Origin: CAVWXT01 sp963759115
GTDB lineage: Bacteria; Planctomycetota; Planctomycetia; Pirellulales; Thermoguttaceae
DNA length: 64,000 bases
Direction: 5' to 3'
Assembly: GCA_963759115.1 (NCBI GenBank)
Contig: CAVWXT010000008.1
Coordinates: forward strand, 1-64,000
Shown one piece after another: positions 50,458 through 61,712 of this stretch. The position numbers and the translations under genes are program-made. Each line of letters starts with the position of its first letter. The stretch's first letter is position 1. The notes beneath the pieces were generated by a model, which was not told where the DNA came from, searched no databases, and saw only the letters and a list, made by a program, of their open reading frames with translations.

Positions 50458-52291
50458 TTATTTGCGTCTCTCGCCTTCGCCGGCAGGCGCCGCGGCGGCG
50501 TCCTGCAAGCTGAGGGCCAAACGCTGGCTGCTGCGCCGGCTCAGCCAGGCCATCAGCGATCCGATCGCAACCAATACGAGCGCCAAAACCACGTTCATCA
50601 CCCGCGGCAGAACATCCCCACTGCTGATGAACGGCTGCACGCCGAGCATCAGAATTCCGATGCACAGCGACGCAGACGCCGACGATGCCGAACGGGGAGA
50701 CCGCTTGTTCGTCGCGTTTCACGGCCGCCTGCTCCTCGGGCAAGTCGCCGACGGGCGTCTCCAACCGCGTGTGGAACAGTTCCGCCCGTTGCGATTCCGC
50801 GGCGGTCATCGGCCAGATCGCGCTCATCCCGAACATGATCGCCATCACCGTGACGAAGCTGATGGCGAACATCATGACTTCCTTCTCGAAGATGATTCCC
50901 AGGATCGTGGTCGAAGCAGGCAGAGTCGAGGAAGAGGCTCACCGCCAGGATCACGCCGACGATCACGGCGACGGCGACGCTCCGCGGCGTGACGCGGCGG
51001 GAAACCAAGCCGACGAGCAACGGCAGCCCCAAGGGGGCCACCGCCCCGCCGAACAAGCTCACCATGTACTTGAACAGGTTCTCGGCCGATGCGGCGGCCA
51101 GCATGATCGCCATGAGGATCGTCAGGCCGCCCACGACGATCGTCATCGCGCGGCCGGCGGTGACCAACTCCTTTTCGCCGGCATGGGGTCGGCACAAGCG
51201 GCGGTACACGTCGTTGGTCAACACGCTGGCCCGCACGTTGAAGTGGCTGCTCAGGTTGCCCATCGTCGCCGAAAACATGGCGGCGATGATCAGGCCCAGC
51301 ATTCCCACAGGCAGGAGATATGCGCAGAGCCGCGGATAAATCTCCTTGTCGTGCGCGAGCAGGTAGTCGGTCATTGACGCGGCATGAACTCCCGGGCGGC
51401 AATGGCGGGCATGAAGAACAGCGGCGGCCCGATGATGTACAGCGCCATCACCAGCCAGCCCACCTTCTTGGCGTCCTTCTCCGTCGGCACGCAGAAGTAC
51501 TTCTGGATCAGGTGCCAGTGCGTGCTGCTGAAGGCCACCGCGTAGAGCCCGACCAACAGCACGATGTAGTACCAGTTGTAGGTCTCCGTTGGTCAGGGAG
51601 AAGAAGCCCGCCGGGGCGTGGTCGACGAGGCTCTGGAAGCCGCCGGCCTTGGCGATCGAAAGCGGGAAGAGCGCCACCACGGCCACGGCCAGGATCACGA
51701 ACTGCACGAAGTCGGTCACCGTCACCGCCCACAGCCCGCCCATGAACGTGTAGGCCAGCATGATCAGCCCGCAGGCGATGATGCTCGCTTGGTAGGCCGA
51801 ACCCCATGCCCACGTGGACGATGGTGCCGGTGGCGATCAGCTTCAGGCTGTCGTCGATGATTCCCACGGGCAGGCCGAGTCCAGACGAACAATTGCCGCA
51901 CCAGGGCGCTGTAGCGGGATTCGAGGAACTCCACGGGGCTGTCGATGCGGGCCCGGCGCCAGCGGGTGGCGAAGAAAGTAACGCTAATGATCGTCGCCGG
52001 GACCATGACCCAGAACAGCGTCACCCCCACCCAGCCGAGTTTGAAGCACAGGCCCGAATAGATCACGAAGGCATAGGCGCTGAAACTCGACATGTAGAAC
52101 GACACGCCGGCGAGCCACCAGGGAATCTTGTTCCCGCCGGTAAAATACACCTTCATTCCCCGCATGTAGCGGTAGAAGTACAGCCCGATGCCCAGCATCA
52201 GCACGAAATAGCCGACCAGCATCACGTAGTCGGGGCCCTGAATCGCTTTGGAAACCGCATCGCTGGTTTGCGCGAACAGTGTCATTACCAT
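50458..52291 (-). CDS. Sodium:solute symporter (SSS family), at least four frameshifts
   Basis: Segments in all frames align end to end with an SSS transporter: VMLVGYFVLMLGIGLYFYRYMRG and GGNKIPWWLAGVSFYMSSFSA, then TFMGGLWAVTVTDFVQF, WHLIQKYFCVPTEKDAKK, LPVGMLGLIIAAMFSATMGN with FNVRASVLTNDVYRR, GGAVAPLGLPLLVGLVSRR and the last helix VVLALVLVAIGSLMAW. That is 12-14 helices and about 610 residues if the shifts are removed. It would import a sugar or organic acid with Na+. The shifts are too many to be one biological event. Either this stretch is badly sequenced or the gene is decaying. Confidence 0.78.
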
Positions 52292-52381
52292 GGTCTCCTG
52301 GTCGTATGTGCCGATTTGCCGGCCCCCCCCAAACCCTTCCCACCCCGCGTTCGTGGCAGAGGCCAGCCGTGAAAGGGCTCT

Positions 52382-53250
52382 CTAACGAAAATTGCCGAGC
52401 GACTTGATGTACGTCGCGGAATCGCCGATGTACTTCTCCGTCTGCGCCTCGATCCAACACCACCCCATGAAAGCCTTCCACCTCAATCGTTACCGGCCCC
52501 TTGAACTTGTGTTCCTCCAGGACCTTCAGCACCGCGGGGAAATTGACCACGCCGGTGCCCAGGACGGGGAAATTCCACGACTGGAGTTTGCCGTCGTGGT
52601 CTTTCACTTCCATCGTGGCCACGTAGTCGATGCACTTTTTCAACTCCGTCGCCGCATCCAGGCCCGTGTTGTAGAAGGTGATGTTGCCGGTGTCGAAGTT
52701 GACCCGAACGTTGGGGTGATTGATCTTCCGCATGGTTTCCACGTGGACGTCGCCGTTAGTGCCCAGGTCGGGATGGGTTTCCAGGACGATGATCACCCCA
52801 TGTTTCTTGGCGAAGTCGCCCGCCCGCCGCAGCCGTTCACAGGCCACCTCTTTGCCGACGCCCGTGTGCTTGGGCGAGAGGAACATGTACTTGACGCCCA
52901 TCTTCTCGCAGGTCGCCAACTGCGCGGCCAATTCATCAACGCTCGATTCCCTGCCAAGATCGGTATCGCCGCGCAGAACCAAGGCCGCCAAGCCGTGGTC
53001 GGCCAGCTTCTTCTTGAGGCCTTCCACTTCGCTCCGGCTGGGGCACGGCCATGAACAGGAAGTGGACGCCCACCGACGGCAAATGGGTCCAGGCGTCATC
53101 CTGGAACTTGCCGTAGTTCATGATGCGGACCGCCAGCGGATTGGTGAGTTGCGTGGCCGCGGGCGACTTCTTCTCGTCGGCGGCCGACGCGCACGCCGCC
53201 GACAGCAACAACACGAACAGGGCGGCGCCAGTGAATGTCGGGTGTCGCAT
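52382..53250 (-). CDS. Exported xylose-isomerase-like TIM-barrel protein, two frameshifts
   Basis: The signal peptide is MRHPTFTGAALFVLLLSAACASA. The frame shifts near 53050 and again near 52470. The barrel reads LADHGLAALVLRGDTDLG, KMGVKYMFLSPKHTG, HGVIIVLETHPDLGTNGD, NVRVNFDTGNITFYNTG and KDHDGKLQSWNFPVLGTGVVN, the metal-binding pattern of the AP-endonuclease-2 / sugar phosphate isomerase superfamily. The end is EKYIGDSATYIKSLGNF. Exported versions are frequent in planctomycetes and are thought to act on sugars in the periplasm. It precedes the symporter gene on the same strand. Confidence 0.78.
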
Positions 53251-53367
53251 CAGGAAGCTCCTGGTCAGGTGTGCGCAAGCTGTTGGCCGTTCTCCCTCCG
53301 GCCCACAGGCAAACTGCCATTCTCGGGGGGCAGAATCCGATTGTCAATACGGCACGGTTCGGAGCCC

Positions 53368-53486
53368 GGGGCCGATCAGTTAATCACTGTGGGAGGCGAC
53401 TCCTGTCGCCGATTGCTTGAAAACAACCGGAAATCGGCGACTGGACTCGCCTCCTACAGCCGGATTTCGGAAGGCTGATTGGCCCT
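53368..53486. repeat. 119-bp palindromic MITE-like repeat, copy 2
   Basis: Same length and hairpin as copy 1. The left end is GGGGCCGATCA, the right end TGATTGGCCCT, and the inner arms are 53391-53413 and 53433-53456. Flanking direct repeats are GGTTCGGAGCC (53356-53366) and GGTTCGGAACC (53488-53498), 10 of 11 the same, one base off the ends on the right. No ORF. Confidence 0.8.
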
Positions 53487-53809
53487 GGGTTCGGAACCGC
53501 CGCGACTCCCGGAATGACGGCAACGTGCCAGCCGTTCGGGCGGTACAATTCTTGACCTCGACAACCCCCCAACCGAAAGCGCATCATGGACGAGGGTCGA
53601 GAATTGAGAGGCGAGAGGCGAGCGGGAAGGGGAAAACGAATTGGAAATGGAGCGAGTCGTTGACCAACAACTCGTAGGGTGCGTGAAACGCGCCACAGAC
53701 GGCCCATGCACGTCCCGCACCCGACCGTTCTGCTTCGTTCCACGCCCTGCTGCCTGTTACTCGCCCGGGCGGCTTGCCGAAACGCCGCTGCGGGTGCAGA
53801 ATGCCGACC

Positions 53810-56327
53810 ATGTCGGCCGAATCGCCCAACGAGGTTCGAACCGCTCCGACGGACCCACGCTATCAGCCGCTGGTGATCGTGCTGACGGCCGCGGCTGCCG
53901 GCATTCTGTGCGATCGCTTCTGGCCGCTGCCGCTTTGGGCGTGGTGGGCAATCGCCGTCGGCGGCTTGGCGGCCTGGATCGCGCCTTCTTGGGGCGGCGG
54001 CTGCGATGGGGGGAGCTGCCAAGGCTCCTCCTGAGCAACCTGGCCATGCTGTTGGCCGTGGCGGCCACGGCGGCGGCGTGGCACCACTGCCGCTGGTATC
54101 TCTTTGCTTCCGACGATCTGGGCTGCTATGCGCGTCGCAAGGCCCAGCCGGTGTGCGTGGAGGCGATCGCCGTGCGCATGCCCCGCCTCTTGCCCACGCC
54201 GCCGTTCGATCCGATGCGGATGATGCCGCCCACGGAAGGCTCGCGGCTGGAGGTGGATCTGACGGCGATCCGCGACGGGTCGCAATGGCGCCGCGCCTCG
54301 GGCCGAGCGACGCTCTTGGTGCAGGGCCCGCCGCCGCAGGTCCGCGCCGGCGACCGGCTGCGATTGTTTGCGCACCTTTCCGAGCCGCTCGGACCGCAAA
54401 ATCCCGGGGCGTTCGACTATGCCGCCTACCTTCGCGCCGAGGGCGTGCGCAGCCGGTTGCAAGCCGAAGTCCCCCAATGCGTGTCGGTAGTTCAGCACCG
54501 GCAGTTGGTTGAGTCTTGCGGCAATTCTCGATCGGGTGCGGGCCCACAGCAATCGGCTGCTCGAAGACTATCTCGATCCTCGTTGTGCCGAAATGGCCGA
54601 AGCCGTTTTGCTGGGTGAGCGGGAACAAGTCGACTTCGGCCGCACGGAAAACTTCATGGCCACCGGCACGATCCACCTGTTGGTGATTGCCGGACTGCAC
54701 CTGGGCATCCTCGCGGGGGCCTTATTCTGGGTCGTGCGGCGGACGCCCTTGCCGCACCATTGGGCGATCCTGCTGGTGGCGGCGGCGACGGTCTTCTACA
54801 TGTTCCTGGTCGATGCGGGGCCGCCGGTGGTGCGGGCGACGGTGTTGGTGTTGGCGACGTGCGCCGCCGGAGCCTTGGGGCAACGCCCTTTGAGCTTCAA
54901 CTCGCTGGCCGCCGCGGCCTTGGCCGTGCTGGCGATGAACCCCAACCACCTCTTCCACACCGGGGCCCAACTCTCGTTTCTTTCGGTGGCCGGGCTGATG
55001 TGGTTCGCCCCGCGCTGGATAGGCATTGCCGGCCGCAAAGATGCGTTGGGGCGATTGATCGCCGAGAACCTTACGTGGCTAGAGTGGCTGCGTTGCGGCA
55101 TCGTGCGCAGCATCCGGGACCTGACGTTGGTGAGCGCCACGATTTGGCTGCTCACCATGCCGTTGGTGATGGCCCGATTCCATCTTTGCACGCCGGCGGC
55201 CGTGATCGTCAACAGCCTCGTCTGGATGCCGATGGCTTGGGGGTTGATCAGCGGCGCTGTGCTCTTGGCGGTCGGTACGATCATGCCGCCGCTGGCGCAT
55301 CTCTGCGGCTACTTCTGCAATTTCAACTTCTGGCTGATGGAATGGTGCGTGACGATTGCCCGGCGAGTTCCCGGCGGCCATTTCTGGGTTCCCGGCCCGG
55401 CCGACTGGTGGTTGTGGGGTTTCTATGGCGGCTTGGCCCTGTTGGCGGCGCTGCCGATCGTCCGGCCGCCGCGGCGCTGGTGCGTGGCGTTGTTGGCCGC
55501 GTGGGTCGCGGTCGGGTTCACGGCGGCCCAATGGCCGCACCCTCGCGATCGCCTCGACTGCACGTTTCTCAGCATGGGGCACGGCTGCGCGGTGTTGTTG
55601 GAACTGCCCTCCGGCCAGACCATGCTCTACGACGCGGGGCAGTTCGGGGCGCCGTCGGCGGGTACTCGCGCGATTTCCGAGTTGCTCTGGTCGCGCGGCA
55701 CTACGCACCTCGACGCCGTGGTCCTCTCTCACCCGGACATCGACCACTACAACGCCCTGCCGGGACTGCTGGAGAAGTTCAGCGTGGGCGCGGTCTACGT
55801 CTCGCCGATCATGTTCGACAAAGAGGGCCACGCGGTGGCCGCATTGCACTCCGCCATCGTCGGGCACGGAGTGCCCATCCGCGAGGTTCGCGCCGGAGAC
55901 CGCCTCCGCGGCGGCGAGGGTTGCCTCGTGGAGGTTCTCCACCCGCCTCGGCGGGGCATCCTCGGCTCCGACAACGCCAACAGCCTCGTGTTGTCGGTGG
56001 AGTATCGGGGCCGCCGCATTCTCCTGCCGGGCGACCTGGAGTCGCCGGGGCTCGATGACCTGTTGGCCGAGGAGCCGCGGGCTTGCGAGGTGCTTGATGG
56101 CCCCGCATCACGGCAGCCGCCAGAGCAATTCGCCCGGCCTGGCCAATTGGTGCAAACCGCGGTGGGTGGTGTTCAGCGGCGACGGACGCTGGAACCTGCC
56201 GGAGGTGGAAGCCCCCTATCGAAAGCTGGGCGGGCAGGTGCTGCACACCTTTGACGGCGGGGCGATCGAGGCACGGATCGACGCGACTGGCGTTCGCGTG
56301 TCTGAGTTCGTGCAGCAGAGACGGTGA
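53810..56327 (+). CDS. comEC: ComEC/Rec2-type DNA uptake channel, three frameshifts
   Basis: The protein starts MSAESPNEVRTAPTDPR with N-terminal membrane helices (LVIVLTAAAAGILCDRFW). A shift near 54035 leads to the DUF4131/OB-like part (QPVCVEAIAVRMPRLL). After a second shift near 54515 comes the competence domain (MATGTIHLLVIAGLHLGILAGALFW ... SFNSLAAAALAVLAMNPNHLF). The C-terminal metallo-beta-lactamase-like domain has SHPDIDHYNALPG and LLPGDLE, then, after a third shift near 56095, APHHGSRQSN. ComEC moves single-stranded DNA across the inner membrane and may degrade the other strand. About 839 residues, normal. Confidence 0.85.
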
Positions 56328-56328
56328 C

Positions 56329-56425
56329 AAGATGACAAGGTGACGGGGTGACAAGGTGACAAGGTGACAAGGTGACGCGGCGCCTTTCACTCTTCACCCC
56401 ATCACCCCGTCACCTTGTCAACCTG
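56329..56425. repeat. GGTGACAA tandem repeats forming a hairpin after comEC
   Basis: About seven degenerate units of GGTGACAA/GGTGACGG run from 56329 to 56374. They are followed at 56396-56422 by CACCCCATCACCCCGTCACC and TTGTC, complementary to the first part. The RNA would fold into a long stem just after the comEC stop, possibly a terminator, though no T-run follows. Confidence 0.6.
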
Positions 56426-57227
56426 TCGTCCCTCCCCGACTTTGCCGGTCCTTGAATCCTTTTCACGTTTGCCTCTCGCATCGACGGCGTTTCGCCGGGC
56501 GTCGTTGATTCTCTGCGATTTTCTTGAATCTTTTTTTTGACTTCAGAAAATCATCGGGCATATACAGGTACCGGGGAAAATGACGCGGGTTCCAGGCCCG
56601 ATTGCGACGGCCGCGTGTTGTTTTTTTCCGGGCGGAAGTTGAGCGCACGTCCCATGATTCGTCCCATCGGGCCGCTACGTTATGCGTGGGAATACACGCG
56701 ACGCGCGAGGCTGCCGCGTTCGGGTCCGCCCGCCGGGGCACTCGGCAGCCAACTGAGTGCCCTCGATCGTCGCCGCCAGTTGCGCCAGCAACAGGAGGAC
56801 CTTCAGGCCGGGTTGGTCGACCACGGGACGGTTCCACCGTACCCGTTTCGACCGCGGCCGCCCTCGTAACTCGGGCCACGTTTCGCCACTCTTGCAGAGG
56901 AGGATCACACGATCGCCGAATCCGCACATGTTCGCCACGACGCGTTTGCCTCTCATGGACGCTAATGCCCTATTGCGGGCCGATCGGACCTGATCCGCGA
57001 CCCCAAACAGCGTGCTAAAGCACGTCGCACGTCGAGAGTGGCCAACGCGTCGGTCTTTTTCTTGAGGGGGAAGTCGAAAGGGCGTCGGTCGCGGCCTCTG
57101 GCCCCCTCCTTAGAGTGATAGCAGCGGTCGGGCGGCGTCCGGCGGTTTTTTGCGTGCTTCTTGCCGCCCCAGGGATTATGATAGGGGTTAGGAACGATCC
57201 CCTATTTTAGCTTGAGGACGACCGACG
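56426..57227. other. Intergenic region without a convincing gene
   Basis: Open frames exist on both strands (for example 56675-56956 minus), but they show no family likeness, no good ribosome binding site and Arg-rich composition expected of GC-rich non-coding DNA. An AT-rich patch at 56520-56575, with TTTTTTT, might hold promoter elements. I see nothing else. Confidence 0.4.
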
Positions 57228-58771
57228 ATGCGTCAACGTTTTCTCATGGCCGCGGCGTTGATGGCCGCATGGTGTTTCTGCAGCGCCGTCTGGCGCAGCG
57301 GGGCGATTTGATTTCCGAAACCACGGCCGCCCAGCACGGCCTGACGCGCCCCTGGTTTGCCCAGGTGCAGTTCGACCAGAGCCGGGGACGAGTTACCGAT
57401 CTGATCCTGTACGAGGGGGCGCTGTACGCGCTGACCGACAGGGCCACGATCCAAGCGCTCGACGCGGAAACCGGCAAGACGTTGTGGTCGAGGCAGGTGG
57501 GCCGTCCCGAGCACCCCAGCTTGACTCCCAGCGCCAGTCACGAGATGTTGGCGCTGGTCAACGGGTCGCGGCTCTATGTGGTCAATCGCTTTACGGGCGA
57601 TCTCCTTCTTGAGAAAGAGATCGAGGGAGTGGCCGGCGCCGGCGCGGCCCTCAGCGCCAAGCGGGCCTATGTGCCCACGGTCACGGGGATGATCGTTGCT
57701 TACCGCCTGGATCCTGCCAAGGAGCCCGGTCGCGAAGCAGCCAGCGCCAATACGGACGCCACGCCGGAGCAAGCCGCGTCAGCCGAAGAGGAGGGCCACC
57801 GCGGCTTTCGGCTCCGCCAGGAGCTCATTCCGCCGCTGTTCTGCCAGTCGTTTGGGCGAGCGATGGTGCAACCGCTGGTGACGCGCGAGACCGCGGATGA
57901 AGAATATGTTGTATGGGCGACCGACGTCGGCTACCTCAACAACCGCGGCTACGGCTACTACAACATCGGCCGCATCGACCGCAAGGAAGAGAGATACCTG
58001 GAGTTGAAGTTTCGGCTCACGACCCACGCGCCGGCCGTCGCCCGGCCCGGCTATTTTCCGCCTGATCCCAAGGTGACGGGCGATTCGGGTTTGATTCTCG
58101 CCGCCTCAGCCGACGGATACGTGTATGCCATTCGGGAGAAAGACGGAGAGACCTTCTGGCGATTCTCGGCGGGCGAGCCCGTCATCGAGTCCCCCGCGGT
58201 GATCGACGATCGCGTCTACATCATCACGCAACTGGGAGGGATGTATTGCCTGGACGCCACCAACGGCAAGGACATCTGGTGGGCGCCGAACTTGCGGAAG
58301 TTCGTCGCCGCCAGCCAAACGCGATTGTATGCGACCGACCGCTTCGGTCGCATCCTCGTGCTCAACGCCCAGAACGGCGCCCGGCTCGACACCCTGGCCA
58401 CCGAAGGTATTCCCGTCAAACTGGCGAACTACGCTTCCGACCGGATCTTCTTGGCCGACGACACGGGCTTGATCCAGTGTCTCCACGAGGTGGAGCAGAC
58501 CCAACCGTTGTTGCACGGCCTGGAACGGAAACAAGCGGTCGAGGAGAAGCCTGAGAAGAAAGAGCGCGCCCAACTGGCGACCAAGAAGGAACCGTCCACA
58601 CCCAAGGAACCCGCGGCCTCCAAGGAGCCGAGACCGAAGAAGGCCGGGAAGAAAGCGGCCGACGTGGGTGCAGGCGACGGGGGAACTGATGCCGTCGGCG
58701 ACGACGCGGCTGTTGGTGGAGCCAAGGCCGCCAAAGCCAAGAAGTCCAAAGCGACTAAGGGCCAGCCGTAG
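57228..58771 (+). CDS. Secreted PQQ-like beta-propeller repeat protein, one frameshift
   Basis: ATG 57228 follows GAGGACG and encodes a signal peptide (MRQRFLMAAALMAAWCF). A shift near 57280 leads to DLISETTAAQHGLTRPWFAQVQFD. Propeller blades follow: TIQALDAETGKTLWSRQVG, RLYVVNRFTGDLLLEKEIEG, YVYAIREKDGETFWRFSAG, MYCLDATNGKDIWWAPN. The last 90 residues are Lys/Pro/Ala-rich and probably disordered (EPSTPKEPAASKEPRPKK). Such outer-membrane or periplasmic PQQ-like proteins in planctomycetes are scaffolds or assembly factors; no PQQ catalytic site is evident. Confidence 0.82.
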
Positions 58772-59191
58772 CATTTCGTTCGGTTGCCCAAAGCTCTTGG
58801 CCTGCCATTCCAGCACTCCGCTTCGCGCCGCGGCAACGGGGTGGATGCCGCCAATCGTTCTTGTGGGACGAAGACGGTTGTTCGTCCCGCCAGGCTCTCA
58901 TCCGGAAACGCGTTTCGCAGACCACGCGGCGGGCCTTGCCCTCTCCCGGATCGCCCAAACCAGAGGATTCGCGATTCTCGCTGCGCCCGGCAAGCGGTGC
59001 TTGACCGCACGATGCGGAAAGGCTAAGCTGCTGCCTGGTCGGTCGATCCCGTAACTGTCCCCAGAACGATTTCGACCTTCTTCTCCGGTTCCGCAACGGG
59101 GTGTTCGCTTGGGTGAATGTGGCGGGAGAGCGCTCATCACGGGGATCAGCGCCTTTGGTCCGCCCGGTCTTTAGCTCTGTGAGGTGATGCA
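58772..59191. other. Intergenic region
   Basis: No supported gene. The frames on both strands lack motifs and plausible starts. The segment should carry the promoter of the duplicated-domain gene at 59192. No repeat or strong hairpin was noticed. Confidence 0.4.
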
Positions 59192-59899
59192 ATGAGGCGA
59201 CTTTTGACAGCAGCACTGGTTTTGGCATTTGTCGCGGCGGCCGGCCTTGCCCAGGCGCAAGACAAGCCCGACCCCACCGGCACCTGGAAATGGACCATCT
59301 CGTTCGGCGGCCAGGACCGGGAAATGACCCTCAAGCTGAAGCTCGACGGGGGCAAGCTGACCGGCGCCATGGTGCGTGACGATCAGCAGACGCCGATCCA
59401 AGACGGCAAGTACAAGGACGGCACTCTGTCATTCACCGTCGTCCGCGAAAGAGACGGGCAGAAGTTCACCATGAAATACGCCGGTAAGCTGACCGGCGAC
59501 ACGATCAAGGGGACGACGTCGTTCGACCGCGACGGAGATACCAGAAGCTTCGATTGGGACGCCAAGCGGGCCGCCACCGCCGCCAATCCGACCGGCACCT
59601 GGAAATGGACCGTCTCCATGGGCGGCCAGGATCGGGAAGTGACACTCAAGCTGAAACTCGAAGGCGACAAGCTGACGGGCGCCCAGGTCGGCCGCGACGG
59701 CCAGGAGACCGCGATCCAGGACGCCAAGTACAAGAACGGCGAAATCTCCTTCACGGTCGTCCGCGAGCGGAATGGCGTGAAGATAACCACCAAGTACACG
59801 GGCAAGCAGACCGGAGAGACGATCAAGGGAAAGATCGAGTCCGATCGCGACGGCCAGACCCAGACCAGCGATTGGGCAGCAAAACTGTCGAAGGAGTAG
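59192..59899 (+). CDS. Secreted protein with two tandem lipocalin-like domains
   Basis: The signal peptide MRRLLTAALVLAFVAAAGLAQA is followed by two near-identical domains of about 100 residues. The first begins DPTGTWKWTISFGGQDREM and the second NPTGTWKWTVSMGGQDREV. Each also has TLKLKL(D/E)G, KLTGA, FTVVRER and a closing (T)I KG pattern. The domain is an all-beta, probably ligand-binding, secreted fold. The high identity of both halves (roughly 70% by eye) indicates a recent internal duplication. Function unknown. The gene is intact and seems to be a single unit. Confidence 0.8.
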   Translation: MRRLLTAALVLAFVAAAGLAQAQDKPDPTGTWKWTISFGGQDREMTLKLKLDGGKLTGAMVRDDQQTPIQDGKYKDGTLSFTVVRERDGQKFTMKYAGKLTGDTIKGTTSFDRDGDTRSFDWDAKRAATAANPTGTWKWTVSMGGQDREVTLKLKLEGDKLTGAQVGRDGQETAIQDAKYKNGEISFTVVRERNGVKITTKYTGKQTGETIKGKIESDRDGQTQTSDWAAKLSKE

Positions 59900-60020
59900 A
59901 CGTGGCGGCGGCGGCCGGCATTCTGCGGCACCAGTGCCGCGGTGCCGGCGCCTCTGTGAGTCATTATCCTATCGAAACGACGTGATCACGGGTATGGCCG
60001 TGGGATAGCGGAAGTCGGCG

Positions 60021-61300
60021 TCACGCCGACCTGGCCTGACGAACGCTCGCCCCGCGGCGCCGGTCCCAGAATCGCTTTCCACGTACCGGCCGTGACGATG
60101 TCGAGACCGGCGGCCTGCCTGGCCCGGCCTTCGCACCGGAATGCAATCTCTTGCCAAGCTCGGCAGGCATGTCCGCCGGGCACTCCTCGACCGTCAGCGT
60201 TTGCCGCGTGACACGTTGGATCGCTTGCAAACGTGACCGCTCGCCGTGATCGCAGAACGAAACGGCAATGCCGGCTGCCCCGGCCCGGCCCGTGCGGCCG
60301 ATGCGATGGATGTAACTGTCGGCATCGACCGGGAGATCGAAGTTCACTACGTGCGAGACGTCGTCGATATCGAGCCCGCGGGCGGCAATGTCCGTGGCCA
60401 CCAGGACCAGCGGTTGCGGCGCCTTGAAGCGGAGCAAGACGCGCTGCCGCGCCGATTGGCTCTTGTTGCTGTGAAAGGCATCGGCCGGAATGCCCGCCTT
60501 TGCCAGCGACTTTGCGATTTTGTCGGCGCCGTGCTTGGTGCGAGCAAAAACCAGCGTGCGCGTCCACGGCGTCTCGCGCAGCCAACGGGTCAACAGTGGC
60601 AGCTTCTGCTTCTGATCGACATGAATGACCGATTGCCGAATCGTCCGCACCGTGACCGACGCGGGCGCAACGTGGACGTCCACCGGATCGGTCAGCCATT
60701 GGCCGGCCAGACTCCGAATGGCCGGGGGCAGCGTCGCGGAGAACAGCAGGGTTTGCCGGCGGCGCGGGACCTTTTCCACAATTCTTCGCAGGTCGTGGAT
60801 GAAGCCCATGTCGAGCATTCGATCGGCCTCGTCGAGCACGAGGACCTCCACGTGCGACAGGTCGACGAAGCCTTGCTGCATGAGGTCCAGCAGGCGGCCG
60901 GGCGTGGCCACCACGATGTCTGTGCCGGCGTTGAGGGCCTGCACCTGGGGCGACTGTCCCACGCCGCCATAAATCACCGCGCAACGCAGGCTGGTGTAGC
61001 GGCCGTAGGCCAGAAAACTCTCGCCGATTTGCAGCGACAGTTCGCGGGTGGGCGCCAACACAAGAGCGCGGATCTTGCGCCCGCGGCCATTCACCCGGCA
61101 CTCGGCGCGGGCCAGCCGCTGCAAGGTCGGCAAGGCGAACGCGGCGGTCTTGCCGGTTCCCGTCTGGCGCAGCCCATCAGGTCGCGGCCATCCAGGATCG
61201 GCGGAATTGCGTCGGCTTGGATTTGGGTGGGGGCGGAATAGCCCTGCGTGCGGACGGCGCGGAGCAACGTCTCGGCGAGGCCGAGTTCTTCAAACTTCAT
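60021..61300 (-). CDS. DEAD-box RNA helicase (RhlE-like), one frameshift
   Basis: ATG 61300 opens MKFEELGLAETLLRAVRTQGYSAPTQIQADAIPPILDGRDLMG with the Q motif. The Walker A (QTGTGKTAAFALPTL) is read only after a shift near 61175. Then come APTRELSLQI, TPGRLLD, VLDEADRMLDMGF (DEAD), LFSATLP, VFARTKHGADKI, VATDIAARGLDID and HRIGRTGRAG. The C-terminal extension is basic. It unwinds RNA in ribosome assembly or decay. A perfect 10-bp hairpin lies about 113 bases upstream of the start. Confidence 0.9.
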
Positions 61301-61613
61301 CAACACTTCCTTAAAGCGGCTAAATGAAAGAGCACGGCCCACGGTAGCCAACCGCGGCCACGGGGTTCAGCCCCCGATCCCAAAATGGATAGGATCCTCA
61401 ATTCGAGACTTCGGCGCCGGGCATCGGCCCGGCGCCAAGAGTGCAAGAGAGATCCATGCGGCCGTAGACAGGATACCCGGCCAGGCAATAAAGTCCGGCG
61501 AAGCGGCCGCTACAGAGAAAGCGAATGAACACGGCGTCGGCCTCGGCCGTCGCCGCTCTCGCACGTCACGATGTTATAGCATAGCAGGCTGCCAAAGGAT
61601 GTCAAGCCGGCCC
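61301..61613. other. Non-coding region upstream of the DEAD-box gene with a perfect hairpin
   Basis: No gene is supported. It contains GGCGCCGGGC-ATCG-GCCCGGCGCC at 61413-61436, a perfect 10-bp stem with a four-base loop, in the leader region of the minus-strand RNA helicase gene. DEAD-box helicase genes are often controlled by structured leaders, so this may be regulatory. No T-run follows on either strand. Confidence 0.45.
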
Positions 61614-61712
61614 TCGGGGCTTTGACGGCGATCTGTTTTCCGCTGTGGGAGGCGACTCCAGTCGCCGATGGTCCGAAAACAGCCGCAAATCGGCGACTGG
61701 AGTCGCCTCCTA

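Noticed and set aside
50458..52291. Programmed frameshifting in the symporter
   Set aside because: At least four shifts without slippery sequences or shared pattern fit sequencing error or decay, not programmed recoding.
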